This document shows positions 42,811 through 50,018 of a DNA stretch of 64,000 nucleotides, one piece after another. A model generated the notes under the pieces. It had not been told where the DNA came from and did no database searches. It saw only the letters and a program-made list of their open reading frames with translations. The position numbers were made by a program, and so were the translations under genes. Each line of letters begins with the position of its first letter. Position 1 is the first letter of the stretch. This stretch comes from UKL13-3 sp040387195 (GTDB lineage Bacteria; Bacteroidota; Bacteroidia; UKL13-3): assembly GCA_040387195.1 (NCBI GenBank), contig JAZKEF010000002.1, positions 248,001 to 312,000 on the forward strand. The letters are read 5' to 3'.

Positions 42811-44040
42811 ATGAAAACCATTAACGTTATCCTTATACTGCTTTGTTCTTTTTTAGTAGCGGCACAACCCACTAAAACAGATGAACTATATGCACAACGG
42901 CTTTCAACATTAAAGTCACCACTTGATTTTTCATACCACCCGGAAGTAAAAAAATATATTGACCAGTATTTGGAGAATCCGGAAAAAACGCGCGAACTCA
43001 TAGGGCTCAGCAAGGTTTATTTTCCAATTATTGAAAAAGCGTTGCGTGGAAAAAACGTTCCTACTGATTTAAAATATATGGCCATGGCAGTTTCAGAATT
43101 GAACCCATCTGCCGATAATATGTATGGCGCAACAGGAAACTGGATGATGATGTACAATGTTTCTAAAATGTACAAACTGAAGGTAAACTCATTCGTTGAT
43201 GAACGGAGGGACCCGGTGAAATCTGCAAATGCAGCAGCCAGCCACTTTAAGGATTTATATAGTATATACAAACAATGGCCGCTAGCCATAGCTGCGTATG
43301 GTTGTTCACCTGTGATGCTTAACAAGTGCATCAGGATGGCGAACAACAGCCTTTACTTCTGGGAGATTTTTCCATATATTCCAGAGAACTCCCGCGGTCT
43401 GTATCCTAAAGTAGTTGCAACAGCATACATCCTTAATTTCTACAGGGAGCATGGAATTAAACCGATTTTTCCTGAGCTGTATAATGAAACGGATAGTGCA
43501 CAGGTAAATAAATGGCTTTCGTTTCAGCAAATCTCAGCAACGCTGGATATTCCGCTTGAACAATTACGTAAACTGAACCCAATATTTAAAAAGGATATTA
43601 TTCCTTTTACCGAAGAGGGATATTGGATTAAACTGCCTAAAAACAAGGGGAAACAGTTTGAGCTGCTTAAAGATTCGGTTTACAACCCATTGCCCAAACA
43701 ACAAGACTTTGCACCTGTAAGCATTCAGAAATTGCCACAGGACACCGCTGCCGTTGCCATAGCCGCGACTATAGCCAAAAACGAACCACCACCACAAGAA
43801 AAGAGAATTAAACGCGCCAAGGTGCTTTATACAGTTAAAAAGGGCGATAACCTTGCCGACATAGCAGATTGGTTTGATGTAACCACGAATGATATCAAGG
43901 AATGGAATACACTTAAAGGAACAGTTGTTCCTAAAGGCAAAAAGCTTAAGTTGTTTGTAAACGCAAAAAAAACAGGATATTATAAACGTATCAATACCAT
44001 GAGCGCCTCTCAAAAGAAGAAATTGAAGCGGAAAGACTAA
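42811..44040 (+). CDS. Lytic transglycosylase-like (MltD-type) protein with LysM domain
   Basis: A 409-residue exported protein. Signal peptide (MKTINVILILLCSFLVAA), then a transglycosylase SLT-like domain at about residues 60-220, in which MAVSELNPSADNMYGATG keeps the expected catalytic-Glu position. The usual G-A-A-G-L-W-Q-F is altered to GATGNWMMM, and the A-A-Y-N motif to AIAAYGCSP. A LysM domain (TVKKGDNLADIADWFDVTTN) lies near the C-terminus, followed by a basic tail. It probably acts on, or binds, peptidoglycan; the altered motifs leave catalysis uncertain. It is convergent with, and overlaps by 4 bases, the GtrA-family gene. Confidence 0.78.
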   Translation: MKTINVILILLCSFLVAAQPTKTDELYAQRLSTLKSPLDFSYHPEVKKYIDQYLENPEKTRELIGLSKVYFPIIEKALRGKNVPTDLKYMAMAVSELNPSADNMYGATGNWMMMYNVSKMYKLKVNSFVDERRDPVKSANAAASHFKDLYSIYKQWPLAIAAYGCSPVMLNKCIRMANNSLYFWEIFPYIPENSRGLYPKVVATAYILNFYREHGIKPIFPELYNETDSAQVNKWLSFQQISATLDIPLEQLRKLNPIFKKDIIPFTEEGYWIKLPKNKGKQFELLKDSVYNPLPKQQDFAPVSIQKLPQDTAAVAIAATIAKNEPPPQEKRIKRAKVLYTVKKGDNLADIADWFDVTTNDIKEWNTLKGTVVPKGKKLKLFVNAKKTGYYKRINTMSASQKKKLKRKD

Positions 44041-44552
44041 TCAAATAGTGTTTCAGGATCGGGCACTTTGAATACAAGAAAATTGGTGCCCAGAAAATTC
44101 AGGCCCACATTGAGTCCAATGGTTAGAACATTGGATACAAGCGTACCATTTTCCTGGATAAAAAGCAGCTGTTCTTCCTGCAACACCCCAGCCAATAGGC
44201 TTACAATATACATTTCCGGATGGAGGTAGTGATCACATAAAAAGTTAAATCCTAAATAGATAAAAAAAGTAATACAGTATACGATAAGATATTTTACAAG
44301 GTATTTTTCACCGTCTTCTGCCCGATCTACATACGTCCATAATTTATTAAGCGAAAATCCGACAAAGAAGCCCATGATATAACCAATGGCCTTTGCAGGC
44401 AGGTTATATTGCGGAAACTGAAGGGTAATCATCCAAAACACAAACAAGCTGGCCAAGGTACTGATAACGCCTACAATCCCAAATTTCAGAAACTTGTGGA
44501 GTAACGGGTATTTTCTTATCGATTTTCGCAGGTCCGAGATGGATGTAATCAT
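44037..44552 (-). CDS. GtrA family membrane protein
   Basis: A 171-residue protein with four hydrophobic segments. It opens with FLKFGIVGVISTLASLFVFW and has the family's GYIMGFFVGFSLNKLWTYVD motif with N-K-x-W-T. GtrA-type proteins are thought to flip undecaprenyl-phosphate-linked sugars in surface polysaccharide modification. An unusual insert, GVLQEEQLLFIQENGTLVSN, separates the last two helices. No glycosyltransferase gene is adjacent. Confidence 0.82.
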   Translation of the reverse strand: MITSISDLRKSIRKYPLLHKFLKFGIVGVISTLASLFVFWMITLQFPQYNLPAKAIGYIMGFFVGFSLNKLWTYVDRAEDGEKYLVKYLIVYCITFFIYLGFNFLCDHYLHPEMYIVSLLAGVLQEEQLLFIQENGTLVSNVLTIGLNVGLNFLGTNFLVFKVPDPETLFD

Positions 44553-44610
44553 TGCGCCAAAAGTAAAAAAAAAAGCGAAACGGGTGCGTAAAAGAATTAA
44601 AAGGCGCTAT

Positions 44611-45312
44611 TTATAGTTTACCATCATCGGCAAAACTGTAATAAGCCTTGTCTCCAACAATTATGTGATCATTAATATTTACGCCAATCAGGTAACAAGC
44701 CTCCTTCAGTTTTTGGGTAAGGCTCTGATCGGCAAAGCTTGGATTTACGCTTCCCGAAGGGTGGTTGTGGCCAAGAACAATGCAGGATGCGAGATTTTCG
44801 ATTGCATACTTAAGTATAATTTTAAAATCGACAACAGTACCCGATACACCACCTTCGCTGATTCGTTTGTGTCCTATTACTTTGTTTGAGCGGTTGAGCA
44901 ACACCACCCAAAATTCTTCGTGAGGCAAATCGACTAAAAGGGGCTCCAGAAAAAGATAACAGTCTTTACTAGTAAGGAGTGCAGAGCGGACCTTTTTACT
45001 TTCGTCTTTACGTCTCCTGCCAAGCTCTAATGCTGCAATAATGGTAAGGGCTTTGGCGGTTCCAATTCCTTTAATTTTTGTAAGATCTTTAACAGAAAGC
45101 CTTCCCAGATCATTCAGGTTGTTGTGCGTAAGGGCAAGAATGGTTTTGGCAAGATCTACTGCGGACTCGGACTTGGTTCCTGTTGTAATGAGGATGGCAA
45201 TCAGTTCCGCATCACTCAATGAGTGACGACCCTTTTGCTGGAGCTTCTCCCTGGGTCTGTCGTCTTCTGCCCAGTGTTTGATACTGAACGGGTGTGGGGT
45301 TTCTTTTAACAT
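44611..45312 (-). CDS. radC: RadC family JAB-domain protein
   Basis: The 233-residue protein has an N-terminal UPF0758 helix-hairpin-helix region (LSDAELIAILITTGTKSESA, then KGIGTAKALTIIAALELGRR) and a C-terminal JAB/MPN-type metal domain with GHNHPSGSVNPSFADQSLTQ, whose H-x-H-P-S-G and later D provide the metal ligands. Despite the name, a direct DNA-repair role is not established. The open frame extends 14 codons upstream of the chosen ATG at 45312, but the extra residues resemble no family members. Confidence 0.9.
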   Translation of the reverse strand: MLKETPHPFSIKHWAEDDRPREKLQQKGRHSLSDAELIAILITTGTKSESAVDLAKTILALTHNNLNDLGRLSVKDLTKIKGIGTAKALTIIAALELGRRRKDESKKVRSALLTSKDCYLFLEPLLVDLPHEEFWVVLLNRSNKVIGHKRISEGGVSGTVVDFKIILKYAIENLASCIVLGHNHPSGSVNPSFADQSLTQKLKEACYLIGVNINDHIIVGDKAYYSFADDGKL

Positions 45313-45330
45313 AGGTAACAACGAATATAA

Positions 45331-45360
45331 AAAAACCGCAATACAATGAAGCATTGCGGC
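45331..45360 (-). terminator. Intrinsic terminator of the isocitrate dehydrogenase gene
   Basis: CCGCAAT (45336-45342) pairs with ATTGCGG (45353-45359); the A-run just left of it gives a U-tract on the minus strand. It lies 20 bases after the stop at 45379 and directly upstream of radC. Confidence 0.8.
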
Positions 45361-45378
45361 TCAATAAATTATTCAAGG

Positions 45379-46845
45379 TTATTGCCCTTGGGCCAATACG
45401 TATGCTTTTTTATCGTCAATCGTTTTCAGGATTTCTACCGAAGAGATATTGATACGAGACGAAAGCACCGTTACAAAAGCAAACATATCAACGGCCTCGA
45501 GCTGCGCGTCTTTTTTTGTCGCTTCAAACCGCAGGCAGTATTGATTTACACACTCTGTAAAGTTTGAGCCCGTTGGCCACACCTGGGTTCCCCTGTTCGA
45601 TATATTTACCAGCTTAAAACCCTGGCGTAGCTTAGGTTTTAGTGACTCAGCAATTTCGGAAGCAAGCAATTCGCTCTCTACAAAAATATCGACACCTACA
45701 ATCTGTTCTTTTACTTTGCCGGGAGAAACCATCATTTTTTGGTGCTCGGGCATGGCCGGAGCCTTGAATCCGGTTGCTACATCACTCAACTCTTTTGCTT
45801 TTCCTTTTTTAGGGGACTTCCCAAAGTTGGCAATAATGGCATCCGCAAACTGGGTCGTGTTTTGTGACGGAGTGTTCTTATCACCAAAATCACCCGTATG
45901 CAACCCTTGTTCCAATGTATACAACAAGGCATTTTCAATTGTTGCTGCATTTTCCATCATTCCCAGGTAGCGCAACATCATCAGTCCGCTTAGCAATAAA
46001 GATGTTGGGTTTGCAATATTCTGACCCGCAATATCGGGTGCTGTTCCATGTACTGCTTCAAAGATGGAAATGTTTTCGCCAATATTGGCCGAAGGCGCAA
46101 AACCAAGACCGCCAACAAGTCCTGCGCACAGATCCGAAACAATATCACCTTGCAAATTGGGCAACACCACAACCTGAAACTCTTGCGGCTTAACCACAAG
46201 TTTCATGGAAAGATCATCTACAATAATATCACTCGCTTTAATCTCGGGATATTCTTTTGCTACTTCATAAAACGTATCCAGAAAAAGACCATCTGTGAGC
46301 TTCATGATATTGGCCTTGTGTCCGCATGCCACTTTTTTGAAACCCTCTTTGCGGGCCATTTCAAATGCAAAGCGATGAACCTGCTCACTACCGGCCCTTG
46401 ATATATATCTCCTTCCAACAGCAACATCTTTGGTAAGCTGATGCTCCACTCCACCGTATGTATCTTCAATATTTTCACGAACAATCGTAATGTCAATGGG
46501 AATACCCGCTTGTGAGAATACGGTATCTACTCCATGCAGGGATTTAAAATGTCTTCTGTTGGCAAACGTACTCCATACTTTTCGCGCAGTTACATTAATG
46601 CTTTTCATACCCTTTCCTTTGGGCGTTTCCATCGGGCCTTTAAACAAGATCCCATTGCGCTCCACACTGGCTTTTGATTCGGGAGTCATTCCCGTTGAAA
46701 AACCCTGTTCAAAGAATGTTTTGCCCATATCAATGTACTCATAATCAAGGCGCACATTGGCAGCGGTAAATATTTTTAAAACCGCGTCCATAATTTCCGG
46801 ACCGATGCCATCGCCTTTGGCTACTGATATTTTGATAGTACTCAT
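45379..46845 (-). CDS. icd: NADP-dependent isocitrate dehydrogenase
   Basis: The 488-residue enzyme oxidatively decarboxylates isocitrate to 2-oxoglutarate in the TCA cycle. The N-terminal TIKISVAKGDGIGPEIMDAV, the substrate-binding ARKVWSTFANRRHFKSLHGV and DITIVRENIEDTYGGVEHQL, the metal-binding DIIVDDLSMKLVVKP and the coenzyme segment FEAVHGTAPDIAGQNIANPT are all present. The extra C-terminal domain (about residues 345-488) fits the longer alpha-proteobacterial/Bacteroidota subfamily. It is followed by a terminator and stands alone. Confidence 0.93.
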   Translation of the reverse strand: MSTIKISVAKGDGIGPEIMDAVLKIFTAANVRLDYEYIDMGKTFFEQGFSTGMTPESKASVERNGILFKGPMETPKGKGMKSINVTARKVWSTFANRRHFKSLHGVDTVFSQAGIPIDITIVRENIEDTYGGVEHQLTKDVAVGRRYISRAGSEQVHRFAFEMARKEGFKKVACGHKANIMKLTDGLFLDTFYEVAKEYPEIKASDIIVDDLSMKLVVKPQEFQVVVLPNLQGDIVSDLCAGLVGGLGFAPSANIGENISIFEAVHGTAPDIAGQNIANPTSLLLSGLMMLRYLGMMENAATIENALLYTLEQGLHTGDFGDKNTPSQNTTQFADAIIANFGKSPKKGKAKELSDVATGFKAPAMPEHQKMMVSPGKVKEQIVGVDIFVESELLASEIAESLKPKLRQGFKLVNISNRGTQVWPTGSNFTECVNQYCLRFEATKKDAQLEAVDMFAFVTVLSSRINISSVEILKTIDDKKAYVLAQGQ

Positions 46846-46924
46846 GGTGTTATAATGATATAAAAGTTGCGCGAATGTATAGCTTAGGCATGAGGCAGCA
46901 AAATGTGCAGGATTAGAAATTTGT

Positions 46925-46932
46925 TATATTTG
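46925..46932 (+). promoter_or_regulatory. Possible Bacteroidota -7 promoter box
   Basis: TATATTTG matches TAnnTTTG exactly, 17 bases before the ATG of the small secreted-protein gene. A -33 TTTG at the right distance is not evident. Tentative. Confidence 0.35.
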
Positions 46933-46949
46933 ATAATAATCATCAGCCC

Positions 46950-47357
46950 ATGAAAAAGAACAGGTACACGCTTGTATTACTTACAACACTTTTAAGTAGC
47001 AGTTTGTTCGCACAAAGTATAGGTTCCAACAACCGGAAATTTGAGAGCGGCAATAAAATATGGGTTCAAAATAGTAAGCAACAGATCATAGCAAACAGTG
47101 GAGATACGATTTCCAAGGATTTTTTTAACACTACATGGGCGGCTGTTCAAACCACGTCTGCTTTGCAAAAGGATGAACACATAACGATTATTTTTCAACC
47201 AAAGAATGCCGGGGCAAGGGCCGAGCGGTTTGGTGGGAACAGATTTTCGGAAGAATCACTTAAATATATCCGCGGCCTGAATTCTGAAACGGTTGTTACA
47301 GTCATCATTAATAATCAAAATAGCCGTCACGGATCTTTGCAATTCGTGTTGCAATAG
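46950..47357 (+). CDS. Small secreted protein of unknown function
   Basis: A 135-residue protein with a signal peptide (MKKNRYTLVLLTTLLSSSLF, then AQS). The mature part has the look of a small folded domain (NNRKFESGNKIWVQNSKQQI and ITIIFQPKNAGARAERFGGN) but I recognise no family. It is probably periplasmic or secreted. The signal peptide and the well-placed -7-like box support a real gene. It is divergent from the isocitrate dehydrogenase gene. Confidence 0.6.
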   Translation: MKKNRYTLVLLTTLLSSSLFAQSIGSNNRKFESGNKIWVQNSKQQIIANSGDTISKDFFNTTWAAVQTTSALQKDEHITIIFQPKNAGARAERFGGNRFSEESLKYIRGLNSETVVTVIINNQNSRHGSLQFVLQ

Positions 47358-47470
47358 TCAGAGAGTTTTACGCTGTCTTCGGCTTCGCTCAGACTGCGAA
47401 AGGCGAACTGTAGGACAGGAGCAATTGCCATGAATATCGACATCCAATTTCTTTATGTATTTTCGCCATT

Positions 47471-48109
47471 GTGCAGCACCTTCCATTACATCATATTTTA
47501 CAGCTTATCACCAAAGGTGAAGGTGAAACGCTCGACTTCAAAAAAACGATTTCTTCGGCCGCTAAAATTGCTAAGACACTCTCGGCATTTTCCAACCACA
47601 AAGGCGGCAGGTTATTGATTGGCGTGAACGATAACAAAACAATTTCCGGTGTGCGCAGTGAGGATGAGAAATACATGCTGGATATGGCTGCCGGGTTTTA
47701 TTGTAAACCCGAAGTCGTCCTTACCATTAATGAATGGGAGCTTGGTGGCAAAACAGTGTTGGAAGCGATTGTTCCTGAATCAACGAACAAGCCGGTTTAT
47801 GCAAAGGATGAGGATGGTAAGTGGTGGGCCCACATCCGCGTAAAGGATCAATCATTACTGGCCAGCAAGGTTGTAGTAGATGTGCTGAAACGGGAAACAA
47901 AAAAGGAAGGAACCCTGATTATCTATACCAAACATGAAGAGTCACTGTTGCATTACCTGGGCGATCATCCTAAAATTACGATTAAAGAACTGTGCAAAAT
48001 GCTGAATATTTCACGGTGGCGGGCTCAAAAGATGCTGGTAAGTCTGGTAAGTGCAGGCGTGATTCGGAACCACACCACCGAGAAGGAAGAGTATTACACG
48101 TTAAGCTAA
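47471..48109 (+). CDS. AlbA_2 (Schlafen-type) domain protein with C-terminal winged helix
   Basis: About 212 residues. The N-terminal half matches the AlbA_2/divergent AAA_4 domain: ITKGEGETLDFKKTISSAAK, IAKTLSAFSNHKGGRLLIGV and NDNKTISGVRS. The C-terminal 60 residues (PKITIKELCKMLNISRWRAQ) form a winged helix-turn-helix. Such proteins are often regulators or nucleic-acid-binding proteins of unknown target. Start is a GTG at 47471; an ATG-started frame nearby (47430) is in another frame and not coding. purQ follows 53 bases downstream. Confidence 0.78.
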   Translation: MQHLPLHHILQLITKGEGETLDFKKTISSAAKIAKTLSAFSNHKGGRLLIGVNDNKTISGVRSEDEKYMLDMAAGFYCKPEVVLTINEWELGGKTVLEAIVPESTNKPVYAKDEDGKWWAHIRVKDQSLLASKVVVDVLKRETKKEGTLIIYTKHEESLLHYLGDHPKITIKELCKMLNISRWRAQKMLVSLVSAGVIRNHTTEKEEYYTLS

Positions 48110-48150
48110 AAAATTCTAAGCACTGACTTCCAACTTCCAACTTCGAAACG

Positions 48151-48158
48151 TACATTTG
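48151..48158 (+). promoter_or_regulatory. TAnnTTTG-like box immediately before purQ
   Basis: TACATTTG lies only four bases before the purQ ATG at 48163. If used as a -7 box, transcription would start at or near the ATG, giving a leaderless message. Chance occurrence is quite possible. Confidence 0.25.
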
Positions 48159-48162
48159 CAAC

Positions 48163-48858
48163 ATGAAAGTAGGCGTAGTAATTTTTCCGGGTTCCAATTG
48201 TGATGCTGATGCGGTTTATGCATTCCGCAACCAATTTGAATGCGAAGTAGTTGAGTTGTGGCACAAGGACCACGACTTGCAAAACGTTGATTTGGTATTC
48301 TTGCCGGGCGGCTTCTCCTACGGAGATTATTTGCGGTCGGGAGCTATTGCACGTTTTTCGCCTATTATGCAAAATGTAATTGAATTTGCCGGAAAAGGCG
48401 GATTGGTATTCGGTGTATGTAACGGGTTTCAGGTGTTGTGCGAATCGGGTTTATTGCCCGGAGCACTGCTGCGCAATGAAAGTGTGAAGTTTAACTGCAG
48501 CAATGTGCATATCAAAGCACAAACAATCAATTCAAAAATAACAAGCCAAGTTGATACCGATAAGGCATTAAAAATTCCGATAGCTCATGGTGAAGGCCGT
48601 TTCTATTGTGATGACAAAACACTTGCTGAACTGAAAGCAAACGACCAGATTTTATTCCGCTACTGTGATGAAAACGGAAATATTACGGAAGAATCAAACC
48701 CGAACGGTTCGTTGGAAAACATTGCAGGAATATGCAACAGCACTCGTAATGTATTTGGCATGATGCCGCATCCGGAAAGGGCCATTGATGCTGATTTATA
48801 CAATACAGATGGCCGCTCTTTATTCGAAAGTTTATTGGGATTGGTGAAACAACACTAG
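48163..48858 (+). CDS. purQ: Phosphoribosylformylglycinamidine synthase, glutaminase subunit PurQ
   Basis: A 231-residue class I glutamine amidotransferase that supplies ammonia to PurL. The opening KVGVVIFPGSNCDADAVYAF, the oxyanion/turn FLPGGFSYGDYLRSGAIARF, the nucleophile Cys in GLVFGVCNGFQVLCESGLLP and the catalytic His/Glu in GMMPHPERAID are all visible. Full length. Its partner purL is 34 kb away on the other strand, and purF is about 1.2 kb downstream on the other strand, so there is no purine operon here. Confidence 0.94.
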   Translation: MKVGVVIFPGSNCDADAVYAFRNQFECEVVELWHKDHDLQNVDLVFLPGGFSYGDYLRSGAIARFSPIMQNVIEFAGKGGLVFGVCNGFQVLCESGLLPGALLRNESVKFNCSNVHIKAQTINSKITSQVDTDKALKIPIAHGEGRFYCDDKTLAELKANDQILFRYCDENGNITEESNPNGSLENIAGICNSTRNVFGMMPHPERAIDADLYNTDGRSLFESLLGLVKQH

Positions 48859-48928
48859 TATTAAGTTGTTGGTTACAGGGTTAATTGTTATTAGGAAATA
48901 ACAATGTATGACCCCCTAACGTCACACT

Positions 48929-48968
48929 AAAAAAATAGCCTCTGGTTTAAACCAGAGGCTATTTTTTT
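48929..48968. terminator. Bidirectional terminator (perfect 20-bp inverted repeat)
   Basis: The two arms (48929-48948 and 48949-48968) are perfect reverse complements and abut at TTTAAA. The core is TAGCCTCTGG, with seven A on the left and seven T on the right. It separates convergent purQ and the small lipoprotein gene and can serve both. Confidence 0.93.
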
Positions 48969-48979
48969 GCGCTATTTTT

Positions 48980-49180
48980 TTAGTGTTTGACATCCATCAG
49001 CGAATCATCCGAAACCGCTTCTATTTGTTGCTGTATCACCTTTTCCATAGAGTCCATGGCTGCCTGATCTTTGGCTACTTGTGTGTCAACCGCTTTTGTT
49101 TCGGCAGGTGTTGGTTTGGGGTCGCTGCCACAGCCCGCAAGCATAAAACCGGATATGAGGATAATGAATACTGTTTTCAT
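48980..49180 (-). CDS. Small lipoprotein of unknown function
   Basis: A 66-residue product with a clear lipobox (IILISGFMLAGC, Cys17) followed by a charged, Gln/Asp/Glu-rich helix-like tail (QVAKDQAAMDSMEKVIQQQI). The open frame continues 22 codons upstream into lptB, but the lipoprotein signal fixes the start at 49180. No recognised family. It begins 10 bases after the lptB stop, so it is co-transcribed with it. Confidence 0.6.
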   Translation of the reverse strand: MKTVFIILISGFMLAGCGSDPKPTPAETKAVDTQVAKDQAAMDSMEKVIQQQIEAVSDDSLMDVKH

Positions 49181-49190
49181 AAATATTGAA

Positions 49191-49916
49191 TTAAGAACGT
49201 AATACAAAGTTCTGACCAAGATAAACTTTCCGCACCATTTCATCATCGGCTAATTCTTGTGCCGTGCCACCTTTCAGGAGTTTTCCCTCGAACAACAGGT
49301 AAGCCCTATCAACAATCGAAAGCGTTTCATGAACATTGTGGTCGGTAATTAGGATGCCGATATTGCGGTGTTTTAGCTGCGCTACGATTTGCTGAATGTC
49401 TTCAACGGCAATTGGGTCAACTCCGGCAAAAGGCTCGTCTAATAGCACAAAACTGGGGTTTACAGCCAATGCTCTTGCAATCTCCGTTCTTCTGCGTTCC
49501 CCACCGGAAAGAACTCCTCCTGCATTATTGCGCACACGGTTCAGGCTAAATTCCTCGAGCAGGCTTTCCATTTTATCAACTCGCTCTTTTTTGGTGAGCT
49601 TTGTCATTTCCAATACAGCCATGATATTATCGGCAACACTCAGGGTTCTGAATACAGATGCTTCCTGTGGTAAATAACCGATTCCTTTTTGCGCACGTTT
49701 GTACATCGGCAAATCGGTAATATCCTCATCATCCAGCATTACCCTGCCCTCATCGGGTTTTACAATCCCTACCGTCATGTAAAAAGTTGTGGTTTTACCG
49801 GCACCGTTAGGCCCAAGTAATCCAACACACTCCCCTTGCTTCACATAAATGGAAACATCGTTTACAACGGTGCGTTTTTTATAGCGCTTAACTAAATGTT
49901 CAGTCTTTAATATCAT
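49191..49916 (-). CDS. lptB: LPS export ABC transporter ATPase LptB
   Basis: The 241-residue ATPase drives LptFG-mediated extraction of lipopolysaccharide from the inner membrane. The Walker A motif in GLLGPNGAGKTTTFYMTVGI, the LptB-typical Q-loop segment IGYLPQEASVFRTLSVADNI, the signature LSGGERRRTEIARALAVNP and Walker B VLLDEPFAGVDPIAVEDIQ make the assignment specific to LptB rather than other ATPases. Full length. A small lipoprotein gene follows in the same transcript. Confidence 0.92.
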   Translation of the reverse strand: MILKTEHLVKRYKKRTVVNDVSIYVKQGECVGLLGPNGAGKTTTFYMTVGIVKPDEGRVMLDDEDITDLPMYKRAQKGIGYLPQEASVFRTLSVADNIMAVLEMTKLTKKERVDKMESLLEEFSLNRVRNNAGGVLSGGERRRTEIARALAVNPSFVLLDEPFAGVDPIAVEDIQQIVAQLKHRNIGILITDHNVHETLSIVDRAYLLFEGKLLKGGTAQELADDEMVRKVYLGQNFVLRS

Positions 49917-49937
49917 TTAATCGAAAGAATTATTTCC

Positions 49938-49964
49938 CGCAGATCTCGCAGATTCCGCAGATTA
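49938..49964. repeat. Three tandem 9-bp copies of a CGCAGATT motif
   Basis: CGCAGATCT, CGCAGATTC and CGCAGATTA follow each other directly in the lptB-purF gap. Related sequence (ATTCCGCAGATTT) occurs near 10640, and looser relatives after 56304 and near 63395. This is a dispersed, low-complexity intergenic motif. Confidence 0.65.
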
Positions 49965-50018
49965 AATTTATACTATTTATATAACAAACCCGCAACCCGC
50001 AATAAACAACCCGTAATG

